Part shown: positions 11,700-24,100 of the stretch, piece by piece
Layout of the letters: each line of letters opens with the position of its first letter
How positions within the stretch are numbered: the first letter of the stretch is position 1
Notes under the pieces: generated by a model
What the model saw: the letters and a program-made list of their open reading frames with translations, nothing else
The model's database searches: none
Told to the model about the DNA's origin: nothing
Translations under genes and position numbers: made by a program
Source: Cornus controversa
Taxonomy: Eukaryota > Streptophyta > Magnoliopsida > Cornales > Cornaceae
DNA: 64,000 nt
Direction: 5' to 3'
NCBI GenBank assembly: GCA_026545225.1
Contig: CM048845.1
Location: 103,908,033 to 103,972,032 of the forward strand

Positions 11700-13655
11700 A
11701 GGTATTGCCAGCAGTTGTCATTTGTTGTCAGGTGAATGATTCAACCAATCATGATGATAAAAAAGATGTAGCCAATAATATGGGTGGTTGGGTAAACATA
11801 TGTTTCTTTGACAGACAATGCTTCCTTTCATTTATTTTGTTTATATATATATATTAAAAAAATTTAATAATATGACCAAATAATTTAATTCATTCTAAAA
11901 CTTATGATTTATATCCTTATTTCAAAACCTTCCTCTTTTTTCTCTCTGTCATTCCTTATTTCACATTTTTTTTATGAATTGTTGATTATATACTTAACGG
12001 ATAGTTGTAAAAAATTAGGAATTATAAAACTTTTCATTTTCTCCTATTAACTTTATCTTTTTTTTCCTATTCCTCACGTTTTCTTTTCTTTCATTGCAAC
12101 ATTTTTTTCTTATAATTAATAATAAAATAACAAAAAATTAAGGTAAAAATTTAATAAATGAACAACCAAGTCATCTAAAAGAATTACTAGAAAATAATAC
12201 AATAATGAAAGATAAAATATATTAGCGACTTAGATTCATACTGATAATCAAATGTGTGATAAGAAAATTATTTGCGAATAATATGATAAAAGAATGAAAG
12301 AAAGTGAAATAAGTAAAAAAAAAAAAGAATTTATTCAAAAATCATATGCTATTCCCACAAATATTTATGCACCGAAAAAATATTATTAAAAATTAAGAGA
12401 TTTATTAATAAAAAATAATCTAATTAAATATAATAATTTTAATAAAAATAATTTTTATATAAATATTATTAACTAATATTTGATATTAAAATATTAAATG
12501 TTAAAAAATCATTCTTACATTGTTTTGCTTACGGTCTCAAATTAGGTGGAGTGGCCCTGACTGCAACCTAGGTCCCAGAGGATTGTAGATTTATGAGGGT
12601 GGGTACCCTCAGCGTTATATATGCATACAAGTTGATATATAGAAGCTCTAAAATTCAAAGAGATGAAACAGGTCGTTCTATTGGAAACTGATTTTGAATT
12701 TATGATCCATTGAACATGGGTGGTTGGTTACCTTACAAAGTCATTGGCTGATGGAGAAATTAATGCAAATTGAAAGCGTCACAGCTTTTGTGAAGCTTCA
12801 AATTCATACGAGTATATTAGACACAATGAAAGTTATTATTAAATTGAGAAACGAATTATATTTATTTTTTTAAATAGTGTAAGTGAATTCAAATATTTAT
12901 TACATTCTTTCAATTCAATAAAAAAAAAAGGTCTATTCACCGTTGATTGGGTGATGAACTTTCATTGTATAAATTATTATCCTATTCCTAATTATATATA
13001 TTTTTAATAGGAATTCTCATTTAAAATAATATGATTTTGTTATTTTTAAAGAGAGCTTATAAAAAAAAAGCAAAATTTTCCTTTTTTGCATTAAAAGGGG
13101 TAAAGTGATCGATTCAAGAATTTAATTTAGTGGGGTGAATTTAACAATAATAAGATAAAAAAAATTAACAAAATAATAAACATAAGAACTTATTATTGAG
13201 TGGTTGTTTATTACATTTACAATTGTCCTAGATAATTTTCATACAATTTGAAGAGAAAAACTATTTATACTTAGTTACACAGTTATATAATTCATGTAGA
13301 ACAATTTTAGAAATTTAAAATTTTAGATATACAAAATAAAAATATGAAAATTCAACCAATGGCCACTTGCTCTCATTTTGGACCATATCTACCCGACTAC
13401 AGCCTCTAATCCACTACCAAAGTTGTTTTTTTCACCTTCAAATTTTTTTTAAAACCAGATAAATAATATTCGCATTCACCTTTTGTACAAAGAAATGGAT
13501 AATCAACCTTTTATTTTGTAACGTGAAGTATCAATCAACTAGAACGTACATGCCTCTATTTCAAAAAAGTATACAATATCTCAAAGTATTGATAATGTGA
13601 TATTTCTAACAATATAAGTCCTCTAGTTAATTTTTTTTTTTTTTATCAATTTATC
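11700..13655. other. AT-rich intergenic stretch
   Basis: No gene, RNA or defined element is visible. It contains AT-rich runs and a (TA)n tract near 11842. Confidence 0.5.
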
Positions 13656-13664
13656 GAACGCTGA

Positions 13665-14070
13665 AATGAAATGAAGTGGGAATAGAATGAAATCAGGAAT
13701 GGAATGAGAATGAGAATAGAATGAAATGACCATTCTCATTATAATGTTTGGCTACAGATAGAGAATAATGTAGGAATGAAATGGTATTAATGAAGAGAGA
13801 GAGGATGATTTATATATATTCTAGAGTAAGTTGTAAAAGAGAGAGATGCATTAATGAAGAGAGAGGAGATGATTTTAATAATAAGTGGGAATGGAATGGT
13901 CATTCCATGATTCAAGAAGTGGAATGGATTTGTTGAAATGAACATTCCAAGGGAATGGCTTGGAATGACCATTTCATTTTTAATAAAGTACAACAAACGA
14001 GAGAAAGGAAATCAAAGATGGAATGATCATTTTATTCCATCTCCATTATTACGTATCAAACTAGCCCTAA
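13665..14070. mobile_element. GGAATG-rich MITE-like repeat
   Basis: The block is filled with GGAATGAAATG / CATTCCAT motifs on both strands (TGACCATTCTCATT at 13727, GGAATGACCATTTCATT near 13961) and ends in CGTATCAAACTAGCCCTA. This self-complementary layout is typical of small plant inverted-repeat elements. Exact ends and target duplication could not be fixed. Confidence 0.45.
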
Positions 14071-15900
14071 TAGAATATGTTCAGGATGAGTGTCAGAAGT
14101 TTATCCGTTCCGAAGTCATAAATGGTAGGACTTATTGTGGCCGTTAAGGGATCCTTTCCGAAACTGAAATTGACATCATACCACTGCTCGCATTAATTGA
14201 AGGAACAAAGTGACAGCTGATCATCACCACATGGCGAAGGGTGTGTTTCTGGAATTAGATTTTTCCAAATGATATTTTATCCATAGCTATTATTAGATCA
14301 TCTTCCATATTAAGATTCACATTAAGTTACTTTTATTTTTAAAAGTAAATCAACTTGTGAAAATAAATAAGTTAGTGAATGAACAATTTTTTTTATTGAC
14401 CTAATTGCATTTATACTAATAGCGGGGAAAGGTGTTCAGTGGTTCGATTTCTTTCACAAAAATTAAAATTAAATTGAACCAAGAGAATTATGAAATCAAA
14501 TTAAACTGAATTGTGAAAAAACAGTTTGATTTGGTTCGATTCCACGCTTCAACCTTGAAATATAAGAAAATATATATATAATATAATATATTTATATTTA
14601 TATATTTAAGGTAAACGGTTCGGTTCAATTTAATTTCTAAGAATTTTAAATCACAACTGAATTGTTATTTAACGGTTTCATTATTTCAAAATCCAAACGA
14701 AATTTGTTTTCACCAATCAAAAAAAGTCAAGGCAAAATAAAAAATTGAATTTTTTTTTTTTTGGTAAGGAATAAATAAATAATGAAAGTTATTAATACAA
14801 AAGTCAACGCAAAATATCTCCATATTCAATTAGATAAGACTCTGATTTTTTTTTTTTTGCCTGTTGATAGACTTGTTTCAACTCCCAACTGTGACACTCT
14901 TCATTTTTTATCAACATACAGCATATGGGTGTGTATATGTATATATATATGGGCTACAAGTCAAAGAGATCAATTAATGACCTCTGTGGGTCAATCAAAG
15001 ATACAATGCACATGGAGAGAAGAAAGACATGTTTGTCAAGAATTGTTGAGGAATATTTGTTAGGCTATGTTTCATAGAATAGTGTCTTGAAATTAAAATG
15101 AGAGAATAGTTAGTTTAAAATCTGAATCAATTTTTTTCTAATTTCAATTTGAAGTTACTAATTTTATATTACCGAACATTACTTCAGTGTTACCGAACAT
15201 TTAGGGATTGTTTTTGACAAAAATAAACTTATGTATGTCTATTTTACCTATACAATTAATTTTACAAAAATATCCTTTATGAGCCTACGTAATACGTATG
15301 TATACACGCTGCTAAAAAAAATGTAAATGAACAGAAATGGTATTTCATAATTAAGAGAAGCAAATCGTTTATTTTCTCTCATTACCATAACATTAATTAC
15401 AATCAGAAGTTTAGGAAGCATCACATGATCTGGTCAAAGATCTTAAGCTTCTTATACTTGAAATTTCTGAGAATCTGTAGATTTTATCGAAAAGAAACAA
15501 AAATCAAATAAGTACGTATATTTTTAACTACTTCTTTTGTTCGATCATTGCGCATCAGTTTCCAAGAAATTTCTCATCAACAACCAATAATCGAGGTTTC
15601 TTATTCTTGAATTCTGACAAGCTGTGAATTTTTCCCAAAAAAAATCACTTTTTTTCCTTCTTATACTGTGTCTTCGTTTGTATTCTCTCCTTGGTGCTGC
15701 CATTGCATTTTCTCCGAGTTTATTGCAAACGGTGGTTTAGTGGAAAACATATCTAATATAGTCGGTATAAATACACGAGGGAAATTTAGATTATGTGTAT
15801 TATACATGTAGGGTCAATCTCATCATACGGGTACAAACATGCAATATTTAGATTCACCTAATACATAATACACCAGGTGTATTGTAGACATACTCAGTTA
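14071..15900. other. Intergenic stretch with a GGTTCGGTT-type remnant
   Basis: Around 14430-14720 the motifs AGTGGTTCGATTTC and AACGGTTCGGTTCAATTT resemble hAT-type subterminal sequence seen elsewhere in this window, without clear ends. The rest is AT-rich with no supported gene. Confidence 0.35.
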
Positions 15901-15904
15901 CTTG

Positions 15905-18900
15905 TAAGGTAATAGACTCAAAATTAATCTTTTGATTGAAAATCAATCGGCAATAGTTTTTTTAATTGAGGATTAGCCACCAAAATTCTTATTTTTTCAT
16001 TCAAACGATATCCTAATTCTATTCAAATATATTCTTATATATATAGGAAAAAATAAGAAAATAATAGATTTCCTAAGCAAGTAAATAAAAAAAGAAAATA
16101 ACATTGCCTAATAAAGATTTCTAATAATATTGGCCCCCCCCCCCCCCGCGGCCGGAATCACGGCTTGTCCTTCAGACGAAAAATCAGAATAACAAGAACA
16201 AAAAAATAGCATACCTTTCTCAAGTAGGACGATCCTTCCACTTATGAACCAATGAGTAACAACTCGATTGTTCATCTTAAATTTTAGTTTTAGGTTTCGC
16301 AACTTCAACCTCTGCTTCAGCTTCCAAAAATAATAATTGAGTTTTTCACACCTATGACCAGGCTTATAAATCTCATCACAATTAAAATAAAGACCATTCT
16401 TACATCTTTCTGTTTAGCCCATGACAAATGTTTAACACCAGGAGATAAAATGTGCAACTGGATAATAGGCTTAGGTGCAGGCAAAACGTTTGAAATAGAT
16501 GGATGAGAAGCAAACTTTGTTGCAATATGGGTCGTTGTTACAATAATTGTATCTTCTTGACATAGTGCTAATTCAAGGCATTGGTTAACTCATCAGATGA
16601 AGTAAACGAACACCAACTCTTATATTAACACGAAGTCCAGAGAAAAAAAAATACTAACTTTATGCAACTCTAGCAAACTAGGAACCATATTAGCAAGTTG
16701 CTCAAACTCAGTAATAAACTCACGAAAAGTGCAGGTTTGAGATAGTTTGGCTAGTGAACTACAATGGTTAATATGTTATCGAAAGCCAAAGTGAGTACAT
16801 ACTGCATGAGAGAATTGCTGCCAAGTCAGAATATCAAGATACTATTTAATCTAACGATACCAAGAAATAACATCTCCTTGAAGATGCACTGCAGTAAATG
16901 AAACCATTTGGGCATCTAAAACACCATTGAGTTTTTGCTATTGTTCAGTTTGAAACAGCCACCCTTCAGGATTGGTACCATCAAATTTTAGAAAATCGAT
17001 TTGAAGAGTCCGACCTTGAATAATCAGACCGATCCGATGATAATCATTATCCTCATATTGGAGAAGTTGATTAAGGTTGATGCCATCTTGGGGAAGACAA
17101 TCGTTATGTTGAGGACAATCAAGAACATGTTGTTCTTGCCTATTATATATGCAATAATACTTGGATCTGCAACATCAATTGTTATGACTCAATTGTTGAT
17201 GTTCTTGATCTAAACAAGTGATATTATTTTGTAATATTTGAGGACAAATCTTGATAAGATCATCTATAGAGGATAATGATTCGAGCTTTATAAGTACCCA
17301 ATGTATCTTTGATAATGGACATCATTCACTCTCCTACATAACTAATGATAACTAGTTTTTAGGCTTTGATGTTTTGATGATTCAAACTAGTTCATCTGTT
17401 TTATAGGTTTATGATTTAGACTTGGTTATTTTTGAATACTCATGGTGTCTTTGATTAGGTTGCATGTTGATCTTATGGATACCATATTTATGTTTGAATC
17501 ATACTTTTGTGAACTTTGATGAAAATTTCAATGGATGGAGTTACATGTTCAAGGATATCTTTTTGATAGATGTTGATATCTAGTTTTTGGAGCTCATTAT
17601 GATGATGAGGATTAGGTCTTGATGATAGACTTAGTTATGTTTTGCTAGACTTTGAGTAGTTAACTCTCTTTTGTCTAGGTTTGATGTTTGATCTTGTTAT
17701 GTTCTGTTTATTCCATTAACTGATATGTTTTGGATATTTATTTGATCAGTGATGATTTTTGCTTCCTTACTGTGTTATTCTCTCTATGTGCTTCATGATT
17801 TATCTGTTTATATAAAATCTTTTAGGTATTTCTTTGTCAATTTGTTCCAAAAAGGGGGAGATGATATTGTTATATGATATGAGATTCTTTGACAAAGGGG
17901 GAGATATATTTATATCAGATATTTTTGCTTGGGAGATTAAGGGAGAGCATTACAGATTTGAGTATTACAGAGTTATGATTATATTTCTTTATTAAGCTTT
18001 TCACAGGTTGTGTTGTTTAAGGAATGTGCAGGTACAATAGGTTTTATTCTAACCGTCTTGAACACACATGTGAAACTTCTGATGATCAGTTCTTTATTTT
18101 TATGTATTTTTGGACAAATATTGTAATCTAATTTTTCCCATGGGTTAGGTTATAATTGTCTAGGTGGTTTTGTTACGAAATTGCCAAAGGGGGAGATTGT
18201 GAGATATAAATTTGTACTTGACATATTTCGGTGATCAAAACCTGATTGATGGAGTTGTAATTTTCGGATTATTCTTTGTATCGATCATCAACAACTTTGA
18301 GCTGACACTCAAGTGCATGGAAGCCGACTAATCAGTTAGAACACCATATAGTACAGGTAAGTATAGTGAGGACACTCTGCACTTTTTAGTTCCGAGCCTA
18401 TTTTGAAAAACTAGGGTTTTCATGAAAATATTACGATTTTTTAAAGTAGGACCGGTCCCCAATATTTAGGACCGGTCTAACTTTTCTCGGCAATTTAGTT
18501 TCTGTAAGTTTTCAAAAAGTACCACCGGTCCTATTTATTTGGCACTGGTCCCACTTAGCCTGTTCCAAATAGGAAATAGATTTTGACGAAAATTTTGATT
18601 CCTATTGGGTTTGAAACTTCTAGGAGTATTCAACTTATTTTCCAAGTAGAATTAGGACTTCCTTGCCTATATATATGTATTTATATTTTCTCTACAATTT
18701 AGTGAAGAAAAAACCTGGACTATTTTTTTTGAGAGAGAAAATATATACAGTATAATTAGGGCTTTATATTTTTAAGAACACACATCCATACTTTACAAGT
18801 GATATTTAGGATAATGTTCTACTTCTGATTAGCTGCACAAAGACCACAACAAATCTATTTGCTGATCAGAACATTGGATTGATGGTTCTTCGCTCGCTTG

Positions 18901-20170
18901 CTTGCTTGCTGAGGAAGAAAGGTGACCAGATTGCACTACGAAGGGAACGAAATACTTGCTGAGTATTTTGGTTCTTCCAGCAACCTTTCTGTAAGGATGA
19001 TGACGTTAGCTTGAAGTCTGCAGCAGTTGTTGTCGCAATCATAAGCCTGAGGTGTTCTACATCAGATCCTTGACAAAGTAAAGAGGAGTGTGAGACTGAG
19101 ACAGAGTTTGTTGTACTTTGCTTCATCATAGTGAATTGGTTTCCTGAGGCATGCCGCCTCCCTCCGTGGTTTTTTCCATCTTGGGTTTCCACGTATATCT
19201 GGTGCATTCTTTTCTTTACTTGCACTTTATTTACTTGCTTACTTTAATTGTTTGGTTAATTGGACTTAAAATTGAATTAATTAAAAATTAAGCAAACGAG
19301 CAAGTGATCCTATTCACCCCCTCTAGGTTATAAAATACTTTTTGCAATCGCTTCCGCACCGCGCAACTCACAGTCTGGGTCTCCAACTCTACAGCCGAGA
19401 TGACTACACCCGAAGCTCCTCTCCATCATTTTAGCTTCATTGTCCTTGCCATCTAGCCCAACAACCACCATGGTAGTCTCCACTAACCGAAACATACCTA
19501 TATGAGGAGGGAGAAAAAATTGGAAGAGAGGAAAGAAAAGGAGAAAGAGAGACGAGAGAGAGAATGAGAAAGGGGAGGAAGAAGAAAGAGGGAGAGAAGA
19601 GAGAATGAGAAAGGATTGGGAGGGAAGAGAGAGAAAGAAAAAGAAAAAATTTAATTTAACAAGTTAATGGTGTATAAATAATATTTACTTGGTCAATAAG
19701 GTTAAAATGGCGTTAGAAAAGGCAAAATAGACCTTTTAGCCGTTTATTGTGGTTGACATTAGTAGATTCTCTTTGTCTGTGTCAGTTGCCGTAATGGGAG
19801 GGGAGAGTTCATTACACGGATCAAAATCTCAAGAGAGTTAGGTGAGATTATGAAACGTAAAGTGGAGGTCTCAGTTATATCGACAAACCTTAGGGAAGGT
19901 AGATGATATTTACCCAAAATTAAATGGGCGGTCTCAGATCGAATGCTTTGATACCAGATGATATGGTTCTAGACCCAAAATTGATTATTTGATTGGAGAT
20001 CAGCAACCAATAATTCTTTGAATTGGGTATAAGTCACATCTTTTCATTCATGTCGGCTATTAAATATTTTAGCATACATGTATATAATTTATAAAATTTT
20101 CAAATGTCTCTCCTAAAATTATTCTTTTCTAAAAATATCTCTAATTCTTTCTTTTTTTCTTTTTCTTTTT
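15905..20170 (-). mobile_element. Ty3/gypsy-type fossil with a nested copia-type insertion
   Basis: On the minus strand, 16320-17000 carries gag-like text of the gypsy type (FDGTNPEGWLFQTEQ, LQGDVISWY, and a zinc knuckle near 16340-16380). A tRNA-Met-type primer site in reverse (GCTTTGATACCA) lies at 19945-19956 beside LTR-like sequence. Related LTR-like sequence recurs at about 15910, next to a long C-run (16134-16148) that would be a polypurine tract on the minus strand. Most of the polyprotein is absent. The element is old, heavily broken, and split by the fragment at 17220-19340. LTR ends are approximate. Confidence 0.4.
17220..19340 (+). mobile_element. Ty1/copia-type (SIRE-like) 3' fragment with LTR
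   Basis: GGGGGAGAT polypurine motifs occur at about 17855, 17898 and 18189. LTR-like sequence starts at TGTGAGATATAAATTTG after the last one. Downstream is TTCACCCCCTCTAGGTT, a phrase I know from the 3' side of SIRE/Tork-type copia LTRs. Upstream, 17220-18180 has the low-complexity text usual between pol and the 3' LTR. No polyprotein is readable. It is an old, incomplete fossil lying inside the gypsy-type remnant. Confidence 0.4.
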
Positions 20171-21010
20171 CTTCTTCTTCAATTTATTTTATTCTCTTAA
20201 TTTATTTTTTTGCATCCCCTTTTTTCATTTTCAAAGTTCTCTCTCATATATATTTATAAATATATTATTTTCTTCTTCATTTTTTGTTTTTCTCAAACAT
20301 TTTCTTCTTATTTACTGGTGTATGTTAAATAATGTTCTTTTCACTCTTCTTATTCTCTAAATTTATTACTTGAATTTCACACGCTTGAGTTTGTTTGACA
20401 ATCGTTTTTTTGTTGTGTTTTTATTGGCAAATTAGTAGAAAAAAAAATAAGTAAGTCACGAAAACACATTTTGTAACATTTGCTACGTTTTGCACAATAC
20501 TGCTGCACTGAAAAAAAATATATTTTATCATGTCTGCAATGCCTCCCGAATCAAATTTCTTCTTCCATGTCTTCAAAACTCTATTAGATTTATCATAATT
20601 TGGTTTCATTATCTAATTTCCAAATCATTGTCGATCTTTTGTAATTTTTTTTAGAGTCTCTAATTTTTGTGAGTCTTAACGTACCCAGCTGCATTGTCAA
20701 CATTCTTCACTTGTAGACAAACTATACGTTGTTTTGAAAAGTGAAAATGTCGTTTTCTCCGTGGGTATTCTTTCAACATTATGACTGATCATGAACTCAT
20801 TAACTCGTGAGTCATGACATTTATATACAGACATTAAAGACAGGAGGAAAACTGCGACAAAAGTTTTTGGGCCTACGGCTTATATGGTGCCATTAAATGA
20901 TAAGGGGATAAGTCTTCCTTCACAATTACTCATCCCATCTCATCACACTCATCATAAAATCATACCTAAACTTCACTTCTCTAGGCAGTAAAATTGGTTC
21001 AACAAAGCCA
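20170..21010. other. Intergenic region upstream of DOX2
   Basis: AT- and TC-rich DNA with no supported gene. The last ~150 bp are presumably the DOX2 promoter and 5' leader; a weak TTATATGG lies about 130 bp before the start codon. No regulatory motif was identified with confidence. Confidence 0.4.
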
Positions 21011-21110
21011 ATGGCTTTCTTCCCATCTCCTTCATCCTTAATTCATCCTCAACTAAGGCATATTGTAGCCAAAATGTCTCTCCTTGACACTATATTGTTC
21101 TTTGTAAGTA

Positions 21111-21158
<48 letters not shown>

Positions 21159-24100
21159 CTGTGTGTGTTTGATCTTATATATGTAATTAATTTTAGTTCA
21201 AATTCAAGAAAAAGCATTTCCTTTTTTGTTTTTTCTTTCTTGGTTTATTATGTTTGCAATTATAAGATCAATATTAGTATAATTGTATGTCTTTTTTGGT
21301 ATATATATTGATATATAATTGATTTACATAGTCATATACAATTCTAGATAGACGTATACATATCTATACAAGAAAATGATATTTGCATTCGATTTGTAAA
21401 AATTGTTCACACGCCACTAGCTACATACTTGTCATTTCCTTCTTATGACAAGTTAGAGTAGGGTGCGAGAGACTCTTTTTGGAGTTCAAATATAAATTTA
21501 CATATATAATTATATGAATATTTATATATATTCATATAATTGATTTTGTACTCTTAGTTATGGTTAAAATCCTCACTACCCAAATATGTTTTGTGATTGT
21601 AGGTTATACACATGGTGGATAAGTTTGGGGTATGGCATAGACTACCAGTATTGATGGGGCTGGCTTATTTGGGAATTAGAAGGCTTTTACACCAAAGGTA
21701 CAATCTATTGCATGTTGGAAGGATCAACGGCCAGAAATATGACACGGAGGAGTTCTCATATCGGACGGCTGACGGGACATGCAATCATCCCAGGGACAAT
21801 TTGATAGGCAGTCAAGGAACTTTTTTTGGTCGCAACATGCCTCCATCTACTTCACGTTATGGGGTAAGACTCTTCAAATAACATTTAAAATTCTACTTGC
21901 CATACATACATATGTTTATATATATACACGAAGATCTTATTTTTTGGTATATACATACACAGACAAAGACTCTTGCTTCCTCCTTTTCTCTTGTGACACT
22001 TGCCACAGCATTATTTTCTTGCTTCTTCCTTGTTTTCTCTGGTTTGGGCTTTGTTGGTTGGGGTTTCTACATTGCAGCTAGTTTTTAGCGGGCCCAAGTT
22101 TAATTTTTGTTTTCGGAAAATTCTCCAAGAAAAAAAAAGTGAGCTTAGTAGAAGTACTCGGGTATTGTATACTTTCTCTAGAAAGATCTAACAAGGCACA
22201 ACGACTGTGTGGGACCCATAGCATGACATTGGCATAACAAGTGAAAATAGTTGGTGAAGAGCTTTTAAAAAAAATAAAAATAAATAGAGAACTTACACTA
22301 GCAGGGTATCAAGTAAGAATTACTAGAGTATTGTATACTAAAGATCCAACAAGACACAACGACCGTGTGGGACCCACAGTGTGACATTGGCCTAATATAT
22401 TCAAGTCGATGTTACAAAGTGAAAATATTTATTGATATTTATTAGTGTATAACAGTATCATCTGATTCTGTAGTTGCTGGAGCCTCATCCAACAGTGGTA
22501 GCCACAAAGCTCTTGGAAAGGAGAGAGTTCATAGACAATGGAAAGCAGTTCAACATGATAGCATGCTCGTGGATACAATTCATGATTCATGACTGGATTG
22601 ATCATATGGAGGACACCCAACAGGTATTCACCAAAATGCTCCTTTTTTTTCTTTTTTTTTTTTTTTTCTTTGGGTAAATATTCGCACACCTTCCACAAAT
22701 GCCCACTATGGGGGTCGGACCCTCACCTCCAATGACCTGGTGGTAGGTATTCACCAAAATGTTGTTTTGCCATAAGTAGCTTTCAAGTAAAATGCAGTAC
22801 AATGGAATTGATGAATCCTTCACACCTCGGCTTAAAATTAACTATATATATACACACGAGAATATAACAATATTATCAAGATGTTGTTCTAGTAGACATT
22901 CAGATCGAAAAGATCCAAAAGGAATTCCCAGGAACCTATAACACAAGGTATTGATCAAATTTTGTTTTTCCATAGAATCCAATTTTTGGTTCATATAAGT
23001 GATGTCAATTAGTTGATGGCTTGTACAGAGAAGAGTACAAAATTGATAAAAATGCTCAAATTTCTCAAAATCAATTGGCTCAAATATATTGGATAGAGTG
23101 ATATGGATGGATATATTGTGTTATCAAGTGCTGGAGAAGTTATACTTTATTAATTCTATTAAAAGGTGGAGATTAAGGCTCCTGCTGAAGTTGCAGATGG
23201 GTGTCCATTGAAGTCATTCAAGTTCTTTAAAAGCAAAAAAGTTCGCACAGGCTCACCCAATCTGAAGTCTGGTTTTCTGAATTCAAGGACCCCATGGTGG
23301 TAAGTGCTTAACAAATATTAGAGTTCTGCTATAAGAATCTTATGTTCTTATTAGTTTAGCTCTATCAAATTTGTTGTGATAACTTAATGCTTTTTGAGTT
23401 TTGACATATATAACCTGCATGACAAATGATATATAAGATAGTAACAAGAATAGAAGAAATTAAATAGCTTTACATTTCTCATATGAAACAAGCACTAATT
23501 TTGGACAGAGAACTCATGTTTCAAATTCCAGTTTTAATTACTTGTCAATTCCTTGACTTTAGTAACAAATGGACCTCATTTGGGTATAGTTCCTTTAACT
23601 GACATCATATAGTGAAATGCAAATTTCCAATCTGCCATTCTCATGGCTTCCACAATTAAGTAGACAAGAGTATGAGAATTATGTAGGAATATTCTTTTTA
23701 ATAATCCTCCTTCTGCATATCATTAATTTTTGGTTTCTGACTTGAGTAGGGATGGGAGTGTAATCTATGGCAATAACAAGGAGGGTATGGGAAGGGTGAG
23801 AACATTTAAAGATGGGAAGTTAAAGATCTCAGGGGACGGACTTCTTGAACATGATAACGAAGGGATTCCTATCTCTGGTGATGTCCGGAATTGTTGGGCA
23901 GGTTTCTCACTCTTGCAAGCCTTATTTGTCAAAGAACACAATGCTGTTTGCGATATGCTTAAAGTTCGTAATTTTCCTTCATTTTTTTTCAATCTTATCG
24001 CAGTTGGTAGTCACTAAATGCTTAGAAAATGCAATCATTAATCAAGCTTCTCTCAGTGAACTCGTAGCAAATTTTTATAACCATGTAGTACTATTTTTTC

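Noticed and set aside
18866-19225. 119-residue minus-strand frame
   Set aside because: It falls in LTR-like sequence of the copia-type fragment and has no recognisable domain.
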